Part shown: positions 18,019-28,505 of the stretch, in pieces
How the letters are laid out: every line of letters begins with the position of its first letter
How positions within the stretch are numbered: position 1 is the first letter of the stretch
Source of the DNA: Pantoea septica
Lineage (GTDB): Bacteria; Pseudomonadota; Gammaproteobacteria; Enterobacterales; Enterobacteriaceae
DNA: 64,000 nucleotides
Direction: 5' to 3'
Assembly (NCBI RefSeq): GCF_002095575.1
Contig: NZ_MLJJ01000008.1
Span: forward strand, 1-64,000
Position numbers and translations under genes: made by a program
Notes under the pieces: model-generated
Told to the model about the DNA's origin: nothing
The model's database searches: none
The model's input: only the letters and a program-made list of their open reading frames with translations

Positions 18019-19418
18019 CCGCTCCGCTGGTCGGCAATCAACCTGCCCAGCGTCTCGACCGCCGCCTCGGCGCGTGTATCCCACGGCCAGGCGGCGTTGA
18101 TGCGAAAACAGTGGGTAAACTCTTCGCCCGCTGAAAACAGCCGCCCCGGCGCGATGCTGATCCCCTGCTGCAACGCCTGCTGATAGAGCTGCGTGGTGTC
18201 ATAGCCGCGCGGCAGCGTCACCCACAAAAAGAAGCCGCCCGGCGAATCGCTGACGCTGGCGTCTGCCGGCAGCGCCCGGCAGAGCGCCTGGCGCACCCAC
18301 TCTTTGCGCCGCGCCAGCGTCTGCCGCAGTTTTTTCAAATGAGTATCGTAGCGGCGTGTGGCGAGGAAGTCCGCCAGCGCCAGCTGCATCGGCGCGCTGG
18401 TGGAGAGCGTGCTCATCAGCTGCAGCCGCTGGATGCGCTGCGCATGCTGCCCCGCCGCGATCCAGCCGACGCGAAACCCCGCCACCAGGCATTTGGAAAA
18501 AGAGCCGCAGTGCAGCACGCTGCCGCCGCAATCCCAGTATTTCGCCGGATGCGGCGCCTCAGCGCCCGACCAGAGTTCGGCGTAAACGTCATCCTCGATC
18601 AGCGGCACCTGATAGCGCGCCAGCAGCGCCACCAGCTGCGCCTTGCGCGTGGGCGAGAGCGTGACGCCGAGCGGATTTTGCAGCGTGGTCATCAGCCAGC
18701 ACGCTTTTACCGGCCAGCGCTGCAGCGTCTCTTCCAGCTGCTGCATATCGATGCCGTGCTGCGCGTCACTCGGCACCGCGAGCGCTTTGAGCTTGAGCCG
18801 CTCGATCGCCTGCAGCGCGCCATAGAAGGTCGGCTGCTCAACCACCACGTAGTCGCCGGGTTCGGTCAGCGCCTGCAGGCTGAGATTGAGCGCTTCCAGC
18901 GCGCCGTTGGTAATGACGATTTCATCCGGCGACAGCGTGATGCCCTGCCGCGCGTAGCGCTGCGCCAGCATCTGTCGCAGCGCGGCATTGCCTGGCGGCA
19001 GATTATTGAGGGCGTCGAGCGGCGTCAGCTGATGGGAGACATTGGTCAGCGAGCGCATCAGCTGACGCTGCGGGAAGAGTTCGGGATCGGGAAAAGCGGA
19101 GCCAAACGGCACAATAGCCGGATCGCGGATCGCCTGCAGCACGTCGAAGACGAAGTTGTTGATATCGACCTGCTCGCTGAGCGCCACCTGCGCCGGCGCG
19201 GTTTGCAGCGCGCGCGGCGCGACGTAATAGCCAGACTGCGGTCGCGACACGATCCAGCCCTGGCTCTCCAGCACCTCGTAGGCGTGCATTACCGTCATCA
19301 GGCTCAGCCCGTGCTGCGCCACCTGCTGACGCAGCGACGGCAGCTTTGTGCCCGGCGGCCAGATGCCCGCCTCGATCTGCTGCTGAATCTCATCCGTCAG
19401 TTGCTGATATTTCGCCAC
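18015..19418 (-). CDS. MocR-type regulator (GntR HTH fused to PLP aminotransferase domain), YdcR-like
   Basis: A 467-residue fusion: an N-terminal GntR winged helix (residues 1-70, LPSLRQQVAQHGLSLMTVMHAYEVL) and a fold-type I aminotransferase domain. The PLP lysine lies in GSFSKCLVAGFR, with IEDDVYAEL and NPLGVTL as other PLP-site marks. MocR regulators usually sense PLP or amine compounds and act on a nearby divergent gene. Here the nearest gene on that side is rnpB in the same direction, so no target is evident. The closest E. coli protein I recognise is YdcR. Confidence 0.88.
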   Translation of the reverse strand: MAKYQQLTDEIQQQIEAGIWPPGTKLPSLRQQVAQHGLSLMTVMHAYEVLESQGWIVSRPQSGYYVAPRALQTAPAQVALSEQVDINNFVFDVLQAIRDPAIVPFGSAFPDPELFPQRQLMRSLTNVSHQLTPLDALNNLPPGNAALRQMLAQRYARQGITLSPDEIVITNGALEALNLSLQALTEPGDYVVVEQPTFYGALQAIERLKLKALAVPSDAQHGIDMQQLEETLQRWPVKACWLMTTLQNPLGVTLSPTRKAQLVALLARYQVPLIEDDVYAELWSGAEAPHPAKYWDCGGSVLHCGSFSKCLVAGFRVGWIAAGQHAQRIQRLQLMSTLSTSAPMQLALADFLATRRYDTHLKKLRQTLARRKEWVRQALCRALPADASVSDSPGGFFLWVTLPRGYDTTQLYQQALQQGISIAPGRLFSAGEEFTHCFRINAAWPWDTRAEAAVETLGRLIADQRSG

Positions 19419-19556
19419 GGGCTGCTCCTTTTGTTGCCGGGGCGCAGTTTAGCATGGCGGGAACAGCAGTGGCGTCGTCAGACCGCGAGGAAGCGTGAAA
19501 TGCGGCGAGAGCGAGATAAAGGACACCGCGCCCGGCGCGCAACAAATAGCAGAAAG

Positions 19557-19582
19557 CAAAAACCCCGCTTGCGCGGGGTTTT
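19557..19582 (-). terminator. Terminator of rnpB
   Basis: On the minus strand AACCCCGC and GCGGGGTT flank a GCAA-like loop and are followed by a T run (19557-19562). It lies about ten bases after the RNase P RNA end. Confidence 0.88.
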
Positions 19583-19591
19583 CACCTGAAA

Positions 19592-19969
<378 letters not shown>

Positions 19970-19977
19970 GGCGCGAG

Positions 19978-20006
19978 ATATTAGGTCATTCGGCCGCATT
20001 TGTCAC
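19978..20006 (-). promoter_or_regulatory. rnpB promoter
   Basis: On the minus strand GTGACA (20006-20001), 17-base spacer, TAATAT (19983-19978), then eight bases to the expected +1 G at 19969. The -35 box overlaps the rsmI stop codon. Confidence 0.85.
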
Positions 20007-20866
20007 GCCTCTTGCTGATCGAGCGCAAAGCGATAGAGCGCATTTTTCTTCACGCCGTGGATTTCCGCCGTCAGCGCCGCGGCCTTTTTCAGCGGCAGCT
20101 CTTTCTGCAGCAGCGCCAGCGTGCGCAACGCATCGGCGGGCAGCGCCTCTTCATCCGCCTTATGCCCTTCGACGACCAGTACCATCTCGCCTTTGCGGCG
20201 ATTCTCGTCTTCTTTGATCCAGGCGAGCAGTTCGCCCACCGGCGCGCCGTGAATCGATTCCCAGGTTTTGCTCAGCTCGCGCGCCAGCACGACGTAACGC
20301 CCGGCGCCCAGCTCCTTCACCATATCTTCCAGGCTGTCGAGCAGACGGTGGGTGGACTCGTAGAAAATAAGGGTGCGCGGCTCCTGCGCCAGCGCGCGCA
20401 GCGCGTCGCAGCGCGCCTTGGTTTTGGCGGGCAGAAACCCTTCGTAACAGAAACGATCGGACGGTAACCCGGCGGCGCTTAATGCTGTGACGGCGGCGCA
20501 GGCGCCGGGCAGCGGCACAACGCGGATGCCCGCCTCGCGGCAGCGGCGCACCAGATGGTAGCCCGGATCGTTGATCAGCGGGGTCCCGGCATCGGAGACC
20601 AGCGCGATGCTCTGCCCTTGCTGCAGCTTCGCCAGCAGCAGTTCGGCCTTCTGCTGTTCATTGTGGTCGTGAAGTGCGAAGAGCCGCGCAGCGATGGCGA
20701 AATGTTGTAGCAACAGTCCGGTATGACGTGTATCTTCCGCTGCGACCAGATCGACGCCCGAAAGCACCGTCAGCGCCCGCTGGGTGATATCACCCAAATT
20801 ACCAATCGGGGTTGGAACGATGTAGAGCGTGCTGGCAGAAATCTCTGCCCGATCGAGTTGTTTCAT
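20003..20866 (-). CDS. rsmI: 16S rRNA (cytidine-1402 2'-O)-methyltransferase RsmI
   Basis: A 287-residue tetrapyrrole-methylase-fold enzyme. It has the SAM-site motif [15 protein letters not shown] at residues 14-28, AEDTRHTG and [12 protein letters not shown]. It 2'-O-methylates C1402 of 16S rRNA in the decoding centre, together with RsmH. It is divergent from lpoA with 62 bases between starts, as in E. coli. Confidence 0.97.
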   Translation of the reverse strand: MKQLDRAEISASTLYIVPTPIGNLGDITQRALTVLSGVDLVAAEDTRHTGLLLQHFAIAARLFALHDHNEQQKAELLLAKLQQGQSIALVSDAGTPLINDPGYHLVRRCREAGIRVVPLPGACAAVTALSAAGLPSDRFCYEGFLPAKTKARCDALRALAQEPRTLIFYESTHRLLDSLEDMVKELGAGRYVVLARELSKTWESIHGAPVGELLAWIKEDENRRKGEMVLVVEGHKADEEALPADALRTLALLQKELPLKKAAALTAEIHGVKKNALYRFALDQQEA

Positions 20867-20928
20867 TGTTTCATCCGAATTGCCGATTTAATATTGAGCA
20901 TCTTGAAAAAAACATCACTGGATACAGT

Positions 20929-22959
20929 ATGCTTCCTTCAAAAGTCGTTCGTCATAAAGCAGGACGCTTTGTGCCTGTCCTTCTTGCTGGGCTGATTTTA
21001 GCCGCCTGTAGCGGTCAGGGGCCGCAAACCTCAAACGTAAATATTCAGGGGCCCATTACCGGCGGGTCTGATTACTATCTGCAGCAAGTGCAGCAAAGCA
21101 GCGATGATAGCAGGACAGACTGGCAATTACTTGCCATCCGTGCCCTGATGAAAGAAGGAAAGTATCCTCAAGCCGGCCAGCAGATCAATCTGCTGCCGAG
21201 CCAGCTCAGCGACACCCAGCAGCAGGAGTTGCTGCTGCTTAAATCGCAGTTCCTGTTCAGCCAGCAGAACGTGCCGGGCGCGACGCAGCTGCTGAATCAG
21301 GTCAAGGTCGACGATCTGTCGAAAGAGCAGCAGGCACGCTATTACGGCCTGCAGATCGCCGCCGCGCAGGGCAAACCCTCTCTGGCGCTGCTGCGCGCCT
21401 ATATTGCGCAGGAGCCGCTGCTGAGCGGCGACGATCGTCAGAAAAACATCGACGCAACCTGGCAGGCGCTGACGCAGATGACGCCGCAGGAGGCGAGCAG
21501 CCTGGTGATCAACGCTGATGAAAACACCCTGCAGGGCTGGCTGGATCTGCTTAACGTCTGGCGCGCCAACGCGCAGGACGGCGAGATGCTGAAATCCGCA
21601 CTGAAAGACTGGCAGACGCGCTATCCGCAAAACCCGGCGGCTAAAACGCTGCCGACGCCGCTGAGCCAGGCGCAGAACTTCACCAAAGCCTCTACCAGCA
21701 CCATCGCGCTGCTGCTGCCGCTGAACGGTCAGGCGCAGGTCTTCGCCAGCGCTATTCAAAAAGGCTTCAATGATGCGAAAAACGGCGCTCTGAACGCTGC
21801 GCCGCAGCCGACAGCGCAGCCAGCGACCCAGCCGGCCGCCGCGGAAAGCGCACAGCCTGCGCCAACTGGCGAAGCCAACGCCGTTGTCAGCCCGGCCGCC
21901 GCCGCTATTACGCCAGCCGCGACCCCGCAGCCCACCGCAGCTCAGGCTCAGCCTGAAGCCAGCGCGCCCTCCAGCAGCGCGCAGATCAAGGTGTACGACA
22001 CCAGCAGCCAGCCGATTCAGCAGGTGATGCAGCAGGCGCAGCAAGATGGCGCGACTCTGGTGGTCGGCCCGCTGCTGAAAAACAACGTCGAAACGGTCGC
22101 TAATAGCCAGACGCCGCTCAACGTGCTGGCGCTCAACGCGCCGGAGCAGATCCAGAACCATCCGAATATTTGCTATTTTGCGCTTTCTCCTGAAGACGAA
22201 GCGCGCGATGCCGCGCACCATATGTGGAACCAGGGCAAGCGCCAGCCGCTCCTGCTGGTGCCGCGCAGCAGCTTCGGCGATCGCGTGGTCAACGCGTTTG
22301 CACAGGAGTGGCTGAAGCTGGGCGGCACGGCGCCGCTGCAGCAGCGCTTCGGCTCGACCGCTGAGCTGAAACAGGGCATCAACAGCGGCGCGGGCATTAC
22401 GCTGAGCGGTACGCCGGTCAACGTCCAGCCAGCCGCCGCCGAACCTCAGGGCGTCTCCATCGCCGGGCTGACGATTCCGTCGCCGCAGCAGCAGAGCGAG
22501 CCAGCGGCGGCAAGCAGCGGCAACGTCGATTCGGTCTATATCGTGTCGACGCAGGATGAGCTGCAGCTGATTAAGCCGATGATCGCCATGCGTACCGGCA
22601 GCCGCAGCGCGGCCTCGCTCTATGCCAGCTCGCGCAGTTACCAGGCGGGCGCAGGTCCCGACTTCCGTCTGGAGATGGAAGGCCTGCAGTTCAGCGATAT
22701 TCCGCTGCTCTCGGGCCGTAATCCCGCGCTGATGCAGCGCGCGGCGCAGTCGTTCAATAACGACTACTCGCTGGTTCGCCTCTATGCGATGGGTATCGAC
22801 GCCTGGACGCTGGCAAACAGTTTTAACCAGGTGCGCCAGTCGCCGGGCTTCACCATCGACGGCAATACCGGCAAGCTGAGCGCGAATCAGGATTGCGTGA
22901 TCAACAGGACGTTGTCATGGAGCCAGTATCGTCAGGGCGAGATCGTTCCCGCCTCCTGA
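20929..22959 (+). CDS. lpoA: Outer-membrane lipoprotein LpoA, activator of PBP1A
   Basis: A 676-residue lipoprotein. The start at 20929 gives a signal peptide ending in the lipobox LAAC with Cys27. The N-terminal TPR-like domain (to about residue 255) is followed by a low-complexity Ala/Pro/Gln linker inside the periplasmic-binding-like C-terminal domain. LpoA spans the periplasm from the outer membrane to stimulate the transpeptidase of PBP1A. The last 43 bases overlap yraN. Confidence 0.96.
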   Translation: MLPSKVVRHKAGRFVPVLLAGLILAACSGQGPQTSNVNIQGPITGGSDYYLQQVQQSSDDSRTDWQLLAIRALMKEGKYPQAGQQINLLPSQLSDTQQQELLLLKSQFLFSQQNVPGATQLLNQVKVDDLSKEQQARYYGLQIAAAQGKPSLALLRAYIAQEPLLSGDDRQKNIDATWQALTQMTPQEASSLVINADENTLQGWLDLLNVWRANAQDGEMLKSALKDWQTRYPQNPAAKTLPTPLSQAQNFTKASTSTIALLLPLNGQAQVFASAIQKGFNDAKNGALNAAPQPTAQPATQPAAAESAQPAPTGEANAVVSPAAAAITPAATPQPTAAQAQPEASAPSSSAQIKVYDTSSQPIQQVMQQAQQDGATLVVGPLLKNNVETVANSQTPLNVLALNAPEQIQNHPNICYFALSPEDEARDAAHHMWNQGKRQPLLLVPRSSFGDRVVNAFAQEWLKLGGTAPLQQRFGSTAELKQGINSGAGITLSGTPVNVQPAAAEPQGVSIAGLTIPSPQQQSEPAAASSGNVDSVYIVSTQDELQLIKPMIAMRTGSRSAASLYASSRSYQAGAGPDFRLEMEGLQFSDIPLLSGRNPALMQRAAQSFNNDYSLVRLYAMGIDAWTLANSFNQVRQSPGFTIDGNTGKLSANQDCVINRTLSWSQYRQGEIVPAS

Positions 22960-23312
22960 ACGCTCGGCGCTTCGGCGCCGAACAGGAACAGCGCGCCCGG
23001 CGCTATTTAGAGCGTGCCGGACTGCGCTGGGTCGCCAGCAATGTCACTTATCGCGGCGGCGAGCTGGATCTCATCATGCGCGACGGCGCATGCTGGGTCT
23101 TCGTGGAAGTGCGCTACCGGCGCGATGCGCGCTACGGCGGGGCGCTGGCCAGCGTCACTCGCCTCAAGCGGCAGAAGCTGTTGCGCGCCGCCGCCCTCTG
23201 GCTCGCCCAGCGCGGCGGCAGTTTTGAGACGGTGGATTGCCGTTTCGACATCATCGCCATTACCGGTACGGCGCTGGAGTGGCTGCCCAATGCCTTTAAT
23301 GCAGACGTATAG
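22917..23312 (+). CDS. yraN: UPF0102 endonuclease-like protein YraN
   Basis: A 131-residue protein with a restriction-endonuclease-like fold: RGGELDLIM and [10 protein letters not shown] give the Glu-Asp...Glu-x-Arg pattern of the PD-(D/E)XK-type core, and [15 protein letters not shown] follows. Its function in enterobacteria is not settled. The ATG at 22917, inside lpoA, matches the family N-terminus. It is 14 bases ahead of diaA. Confidence 0.9.
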   Translation: MEPVSSGRDRSRLLNARRFGAEQEQRARRYLERAGLRWVASNVTYRGGELDLIMRDGACWVFVEVRYRRDARYGGALASVTRLKRQKLLRAAALWLAQRGGSFETVDCRFDIIAITGTALEWLPNAFNADV

Positions 23313-23326
23313 AACCAGGTGGTCGT

Positions 23327-23914
23327 GTGCAGGACAGAATTAAAGCGTGTTTTACTGAAAGTATTCAAACCCAGATTGCCGCCGCAGAAGCGCTGCCGGA
23401 CGCCATTTCCCGCGCGGCGATGACGCTGGTGCAGTCCCTGCTTAACGGCAATAAAATCCTCAGCTGCGGCAACGGCGCATCAGCCGCCAACGCGCAGCAT
23501 TTCGCCGCCAGCATGATCAACCGTTTCGAGACCGAGCGTCCCAGCCTGCCAGCGCTGGCGCTCAGCGCGGACAACGTGATGCTGACGGCAATCGGCAACG
23601 ATCGTCAGCACGATGAAATCTACGCCAAGCAGGTGCGTGCGCTGGGTCAGGCCGGCGACGTCCTGCTGGCGATCTCTACCCGCGGCAACACGCGAGACAT
23701 CGTTAAAGCGGTGGAAGCCGCGGTTACCCGTGATATGACCATCGTTGCGCTCACCGGCTATGACGGCGGCGAGCTGGCGGGCCTGCTCGGCCCGCACGAC
23801 GTGGAAATTCGCATTCCGTCGCACCGCAGCGCCCGCATCCATGAGATGCATATGCTGACGCTGAACTGTCTGTGCGACCTGATTGATAACACCCTGTTTC
23901 CACACCAGGAATGA
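23327..23914 (+). CDS. diaA: DnaA initiator-associating protein DiaA
   Basis: A 195-residue SIS-domain protein, starting with GTG. The SIS sugar-phosphate-type loop is [15 protein letters not shown] (residues 46-60), with [13 protein letters not shown] as the second loop. DiaA tetramers bind DnaA and promote its loading at oriC, and are related to GmhA. Gene order lpoA-yraN-diaA-dolP is as in E. coli. Confidence 0.96.
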   Translation: MQDRIKACFTESIQTQIAAAEALPDAISRAAMTLVQSLLNGNKILSCGNGASAANAQHFAASMINRFETERPSLPALALSADNVMLTAIGNDRQHDEIYAKQVRALGQAGDVLLAISTRGNTRDIVKAVEAAVTRDMTIVALTGYDGGELAGLLGPHDVEIRIPSHRSARIHEMHMLTLNCLCDLIDNTLFPHQE

Positions 23915-23928
23915 CTGAAGGAGCAAAC

Positions 23929-24501
23929 ATGAAAGCATTGAATGCTGTCGCTATCCTGTTAACCGCCATGCTGTTGCAGGGCTGCGTCGCCGTCGTCGCC
24001 GGCGGCGCGGCCGTCGCCACCAAAACCGCCACCGATCCGCGCACCGTCGGCACCCAGGTTGACGACGGCACGCTGGAGCTGCGCGTCAGCAATGCGCTGG
24101 CGAAAGATCAGCAGATTAAAACCGACGCGCGCATTATCGCTACCGCCTATCAGGGCAAAGTGCTGCTGACCGGCCAGGCGCCGTCGCAGGATATCGCCAG
24201 CCGCGCGAAACAGATCGCTATGGGCGTCGACGGCGCGACAGAGGTCTATAACGAGATTCGTATCGGCCAGAAGGTCAGCCTCGGCACCTCGTCCTCCGAT
24301 ACCTGGATCACCACCAAAATCCGCTCGCAGCTGCTGGGCAGCGATCAGGTGAAATCCTCGAACGTGAAAGTGACCACCGAGAACGGCGAAGTGTTCCTGT
24401 TAGGTCTGGTGACGGCGGAAGAAGCGAAGGCGGCGGCGGATATCGCCAGCCGGGTGAGCGGCGTGAAGCACGTCACCACCGCGTTTACGATGCTGAAGTA
24501 A
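23929..24501 (+). CDS. dolP: Dual BON-domain outer membrane lipoprotein DolP
   Basis: A 190-residue lipoprotein with lipobox LLQGC (Cys19) and two BON domains, roughly residues 45-113 and 122-190. E. coli DolP binds anionic phospholipids at the division site and protects outer membrane integrity. AAGGAG lies eight bases before the ATG. A dispersed repeat and a bidirectional terminator follow. Confidence 0.95.
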   Translation: MKALNAVAILLTAMLLQGCVAVVAGGAAVATKTATDPRTVGTQVDDGTLELRVSNALAKDQQIKTDARIIATAYQGKVLLTGQAPSQDIASRAKQIAMGVDGATEVYNEIRIGQKVSLGTSSSDTWITTKIRSQLLGSDQVKSSNVKVTTENGEVFLLGLVTAEEAKAAADIASRVSGVKHVTTAFTMLK

Positions 24502-24531
24502 GCGTGCATCAGGCCGCACATCTGTCCACAA

Positions 24532-24636
24532 GCGGATGATATGGGCCGAAGAGCAAAGCGTCCCGCGCCAGGGAAGACGCGGGCCGAGCGAGCATGGATG
24601 CACTGAGCGACTTTGCGATCGGACCATGTCATCCGC
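24532..24636. repeat. Dispersed palindromic repeat, copy B (105 bp)
   Basis: Ends GCGGATGATATGG and CCATGTCATCCGC pair with one mismatch. The interior shares GAAGAGCAAAGCGTCCCGCG, GAGCGAGCA, GGATGC and GCGACTTTGCGATC with copies A and C. It lies between the convergent dolP and yhaK genes. Confidence 0.85.
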
Positions 24637-24658
24637 GCAGGCACAGCGGCAATAGACG

Positions 24659-24686
24659 AAAAGGGCGGCCTTAGCCGCCCTTTTTT
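24659..24686. terminator. Bidirectional terminator between dolP and yhaK
   Basis: AAAAGGGCGGC and GCCGCCCTTTTTT form the stem around a short loop, with A and T runs on both sides. It touches the yhaK stop codon. Confidence 0.88.
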
Positions 24687-25389
24687 ATACCGGTATATCG
24701 ATCACCAGCGCCCAGGTCGCGGTTTTCGCCCGCAGCCTGATCTGCTGCTCCTCCTGCAAAAACGCCCCGTCGCCGCAGCCCAGCTTCTCCTGACGATCCT
24801 CGCGCGTGACCGCCTCCAGCGAGCCGTGAATCGACTGCAGATAGGCGCGCGGCCCGCGCAGCGTCAGCGACTGCTCTTCGCCCGGCGCCAGCCGCAGCTG
24901 ATGCACCCACACCTGCTGACGCAGCTGCAGGCTATTGCCCGCGCCGTCCGGCGAGGCGATCAGCTGCAGATTGCCGCGCTCCGGCAGCGCGATCTTTTGC
25001 AGCGTCGGGTTTTCCCGCTCGGGACAGGCGGCGAGCCAGAGCTGCATCCGCGTCAGCGGCTGATCCTTGCGCAGGTTGATTTCGCTGTAGCTGACGCCCG
25101 GCTGCGTGGCGAGCAGCAGCGCTTCGCCCTCGCGCGCGACGATATGATTGCCTTCGCTGTCGCGGTACTCCGCCTCGCCCTGCAGCACGATATTCAGCAC
25201 GTCCACCTGCGGATAGGTGCGCGGCTGAAAGGCGGCCCCTGGCGCCAGCACTTCCTGATTCAGCACGCGTAGCGAGGCGTAGCCCATTAATTTGGGATCG
25301 AAATAGTGACCAAAAGAGAAACTGTAGCGTGCCTGCAACCAGCCGAAATCGGCCTGACCGCACGCGGACGCACTACGCGTCGTTATCAT
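24685..25389 (-). CDS. yhaK: Pirin-family bicupin protein YhaK
   Basis: A 234-residue pirin-like protein like E. coli YhaK. The N-terminal cupin shows FSFGHYFDPKLMGYASLRVLN (residues about 26-46), and HNIVLQGEAEYRDSEGN-type cupin strands follow, although the first pirin metal-site His residues are only partly kept. YhaK is redox-sensitive and its activity is unresolved; some pirins act as quercetinases. It is divergent from yhaJ. Confidence 0.9.
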   Translation of the reverse strand: MITTRSASACGQADFGWLQARYSFSFGHYFDPKLMGYASLRVLNQEVLAPGAAFQPRTYPQVDVLNIVLQGEAEYRDSEGNHIVAREGEALLLATQPGVSYSEINLRKDQPLTRMQLWLAACPERENPTLQKIALPERGNLQLIASPDGAGNSLQLRQQVWVHQLRLAPGEEQSLTLRGPRAYLQSIHGSLEAVTREDRQEKLGCGDGAFLQEEQQIRLRAKTATWALVIDIPV

Positions 25390-25519
25390 GATTTACCTCC
25401 AGCTCGCTGCGGCAGAGAACGACCGCAGACTTGATACCCATTATGGTAAAAGGCTGGACGCCGTATTGTTAGCCAGTTAATCTGCCGTGCATATTCAAAT
25501 TTCCTGAAAGAGAGTTCGG

Positions 25520-26419
25520 ATGGCTAAAGAGCGTGCCTTAACCCTTGAAGCGTTGCGCGTTATGGATGCGATCGATCGCCGCGGCAGTTTCGCGGCGGCG
25601 GCGGACGAGCTGGGGCGCGTCCCGTCGGCGCTCAGCTACACCATGCAAAAGCTGGAAGAGGAGCTGGACGTGGTGCTGTTCGACCGCTCCGGCCACCGGA
25701 CGAAATTCACCAACGTCGGGCGCATGCTGCTGGAGCGCGGACGCGTGCTGCTGGAGGCAGCGGACAAGCTCACCACCGACGCCGAAGCGCTGGCGCGCGG
25801 CTGGGAAACCCACCTGACCATCGTCACCGAAGCGCTGGTGCCGACCGAGGCCCTCTTCCCGCTGGTGGAGAAGCTGTCGGAAAAGGCCAATACCCAGATT
25901 TCGCTGATCACCGAAGTGCTGGCGGGCGCGTGGGAGCGGCTGGAGCAGGGGCGCGCCGATATCGTCATTGCGCCAGATATGCACTTCCGCGCCTCGACCG
26001 AAATCAATACGCGTAAGCTCTACACCATGATGAGCGTCTATGTGGCCAGCGCCGACCACCCTATCCACAACGAGCCGGAACCTCAGTCTGAGGTGACGCG
26101 CGTGAAGTATCGCGGCATCGCGGTGGCCGATACGGCGCGCGAGCGCCCGGTGCTGACGGTACAGCTGCTGGACAAACAGCAGCGTCTGACGGTCAGCAGC
26201 ATGGACGACAAGCGCCGCGCGCTGCTGGCGGGGCTCGGCGTCGCCACCATGCCCTATTCGCTGGTGGAGAAAGATATTGCGGAAGGTCGGCTGCGCGTCG
26301 TCAGCCCGGAATATACCCGCGAAGTGGATATCATTATGGCGTGGCGCCGCGACAGCATGGGCGAAGCCAAAGCCTGGTGCCTGCGCGAGATCCCGCGTCT
26401 GCTGGCGAAGAAAAGCTAA
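25520..26419 (+). CDS. yhaJ: LysR-family regulator YhaJ
   Basis: A 299-residue LysR-type regulator. The N-terminal helix-turn-helix covers about residues 8-65 (GSFAAAADELGRVPSALSYT), and the C-terminal effector domain has two alpha/beta lobes. E. coli YhaJ activates yqjF in response to breakdown products of nitroaromatics and affects virulence genes in pathogens. Its known partner yqjF lies 10 kb upstream. It is divergent from yhaK, with 130 bases between starts that should hold its binding sites. Confidence 0.93.
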   Translation: MAKERALTLEALRVMDAIDRRGSFAAAADELGRVPSALSYTMQKLEEELDVVLFDRSGHRTKFTNVGRMLLERGRVLLEAADKLTTDAEALARGWETHLTIVTEALVPTEALFPLVEKLSEKANTQISLITEVLAGAWERLEQGRADIVIAPDMHFRASTEINTRKLYTMMSVYVASADHPIHNEPEPQSEVTRVKYRGIAVADTARERPVLTVQLLDKQQRLTVSSMDDKRRALLAGLGVATMPYSLVEKDIAEGRLRVVSPEYTREVDIIMAWRRDSMGEAKAWCLREIPRLLAKKS

Positions 26420-26429
26420 ACGCCGCCTT

Positions 26430-26458
26430 CGGCTCCAGCCTGCCACGCGGGCTGGAGC
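26430..26458. terminator. Hairpin between yhaJ and the cassette regulator
   Basis: GGCTCCAGCC (26430-26439) and GGCTGGAGCC (26449-26458) form a 10-bp stem between convergent genes. No long T run is present. Confidence 0.55.
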
Positions 26459-26464
26459 CTGCTA

Positions 26465-28375
26465 TTACAGCCGTCCCAGACACTCAATCGCCACCGCCTT
26501 GAATGCGGCGAAATCTTTGCTGTCGCGCAGCCGGGGCATCGCCCTTTCGCGCAGAAAGGTCACGAAGAGATCGTAGATCGCCATCGCCTCTTCATACTCG
26601 CTTTTACTGATCGCCAGCAGAAAGATGACCGAGGCGGTATCGTCGCCCCATGCGATGCCCTGCGGCGCCAGCACGGTGTAAACCACCGTTTTTTTCGCCA
26701 GCAGGCCAAGCGAGTGCGGCAGCGCGATACCTTCGCCCAGCATGGTGCTGACGATCGCCTCCCGCTCCTCTACCGAGGGATAAAAGCTCGCATCGACAAA
26801 TCCTTCCGCTTCCAGCCGATCGCACAGCTCGCGGAACAGCTGCGACTGGGTCATCGGCTTATCGACGATCAGGAAGTGCTGCGCGTCGAAAAACTTCTCC
26901 AGCATATAGGGCCGAGTGCGGTCCACCAGCACCAGCTTGCCGATCTGCTCCAGCTGGAAACCGGTAGGAAACGGCGACATTACCACCACCGGCTTATCCT
27001 TCTCGCTCAGCCGCGTAGTAGAGATAACGAAATCTTCATCGATGCGCGCTCGCGCCTCATATTCGCGCTGCGACAGCCGACCGGCGACCTGTAGCTGCGG
27101 ATATTTGCGCAGCAGCATCGCCTCGATCATCCGCAGCGTGGAGTTACCGCTGTCGCACACCAGCAGCACCTGCGGATGGCGCTGATAGCCGACGTCGTAA
27201 TGACGCTCCAGCCCGACGCCGATATGCAGCACCAGAAAGCCGATCTCATTCTCGCTGATGACGTAAGGCGTGTATTTGCCCCAGCTGGAGACCGCTGCCA
27301 GCGTCACGTCATAGGCCATCGGATAGTGCTGTTTGATATTGCCCAGCAGCGGGTTGGGAATATGGATCTGGTAACGCACGCGGGTGATCATGGTTTTGAT
27401 GTGCGTAAGCAGATCGGCGCGCAGCTGCTCATCGCCCTGCAGATTGTAGTTGTAGTGGGTATTGATATAGCTCAGCAGATAGTCCACCAGTGCGTCGGCG
27501 TCATCGGCATTGATGGCGCTCGGCGCCACCTCCTGCATCTGGCGCGCCGCGATATTGACGCGCAGCCAGCCCTCTTCCGCCGGCGACACCGGCTTGCCCA
27601 CCAGCGGCCGCAGCAAATTAATCAGCTCGTGCGCCGCCTCGCGCACGTCCAGTCCGACATCCTCCGCGCCGGGATCGCTCAGCGGATAGCCTTCGCTGAT
27701 GCGGCGCACCGCGACGGCGCAGTAGAGGCGCAGATAGCGCTCGCCCTCGTCGCTGAGGCGAACGTTATGGCGGGTCAGGCACTGCTGCAACAGCGGACGC
27801 AGCGTCTCCAGAATATTGCTGTGCAGCGCTTCGATAGCGATCAGCGGGCTGTCGGCCTGCTCCCGGTCGATCTGCCACAGCAGATCGGTCAAGCAGGTGC
27901 GGATCGCGACTTCGCTGCCGAACAGCTTCATGCCGTAGTGGGGTTTGCTTTCGATGTGCAGGTGATAGCGCGCCAGCCACTCGCGCACCTCGGTCATGTC
28001 GTTTTGCAGCGTGGCGCGGCTGACGAACCACTCATCGGCCAGATCCTCCAGCTTGAGCGACCAGGCGGCGGTCAGAAAGCGCGTCAGCATATAGCGCACC
28101 CGTTCGGCGGAGGTACGCGGCACGCGTAGCGGCGAGCGGTTTTGGCGCTCCAGACGCTGGAAGCGCTGCGCGTCGCCGATTTTTAGCTGTTAGCCCGCGC
28201 CGCGGCTGAGCACGAACTGCGCGCCGTACTCCTCCAGCAGCGCGTTAAGCGCGCTAATGTCGGCACGCACGGTGCGCGTTGAAACGGCGAAGCGCCGCGC
28301 CAGCTCATCCTGAGGCAGCGTTTCGTTTTGCAGGGCATCAAACAGTTGCGCAAGGCGTTGATTTGGAAATCTCAA
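26465..28375 (-). pseudogene. PRD/EIIB/EIIA transcriptional regulator interrupted by in-frame TAA
   Basis: The frame from TTG at 28375 to the stop at 26465 is 637 codons, the usual length of MtlR/BglG-type activators. It is broken by TAA at 28192-28190 (codon 62). The sequence reads LSRGAG-stop-QLKIGDAQRFQRL, and related proteins have Tyr at that place, so one base change (TAT/TAC to TAA) explains it. Domains counted through the stop: helix-turn-helix 1-60, second helix-turn-helix about 100-150, PRD1 about 200-290, PRD2 about 310-400 with His325 and His384, GatB-like EIIB with Cys407 (CDSGNST), EIIA with His554 (ALPHS). The rest is intact. A shorter protein could start at GTG 28123, but no ribosome site is visible. 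It probably controlled the cassette upstream of it. Confidence 0.8.
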
Positions 28376-28505
28376 GGCGGTCTACCTGTTACGGCGCTGG
28401 CATGCATTCAGCGGCATCATGTCGAAAAATAGCAGCTTAAAGCGAACGGCGCGTGACCTCCAGGCAAGCGCCGACGCCCTGTGAAGCGCGCCGGCGTGAC
28501 TGTCG

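Noticed and set aside
18339-19589. Open frame of 416 codons antisense to the MocR-type gene
   Set aside because: Arg/His/Gln-rich shadow of a GC-rich gene on the other strand, with no family features. The MocR protein on the minus strand is unmistakable.
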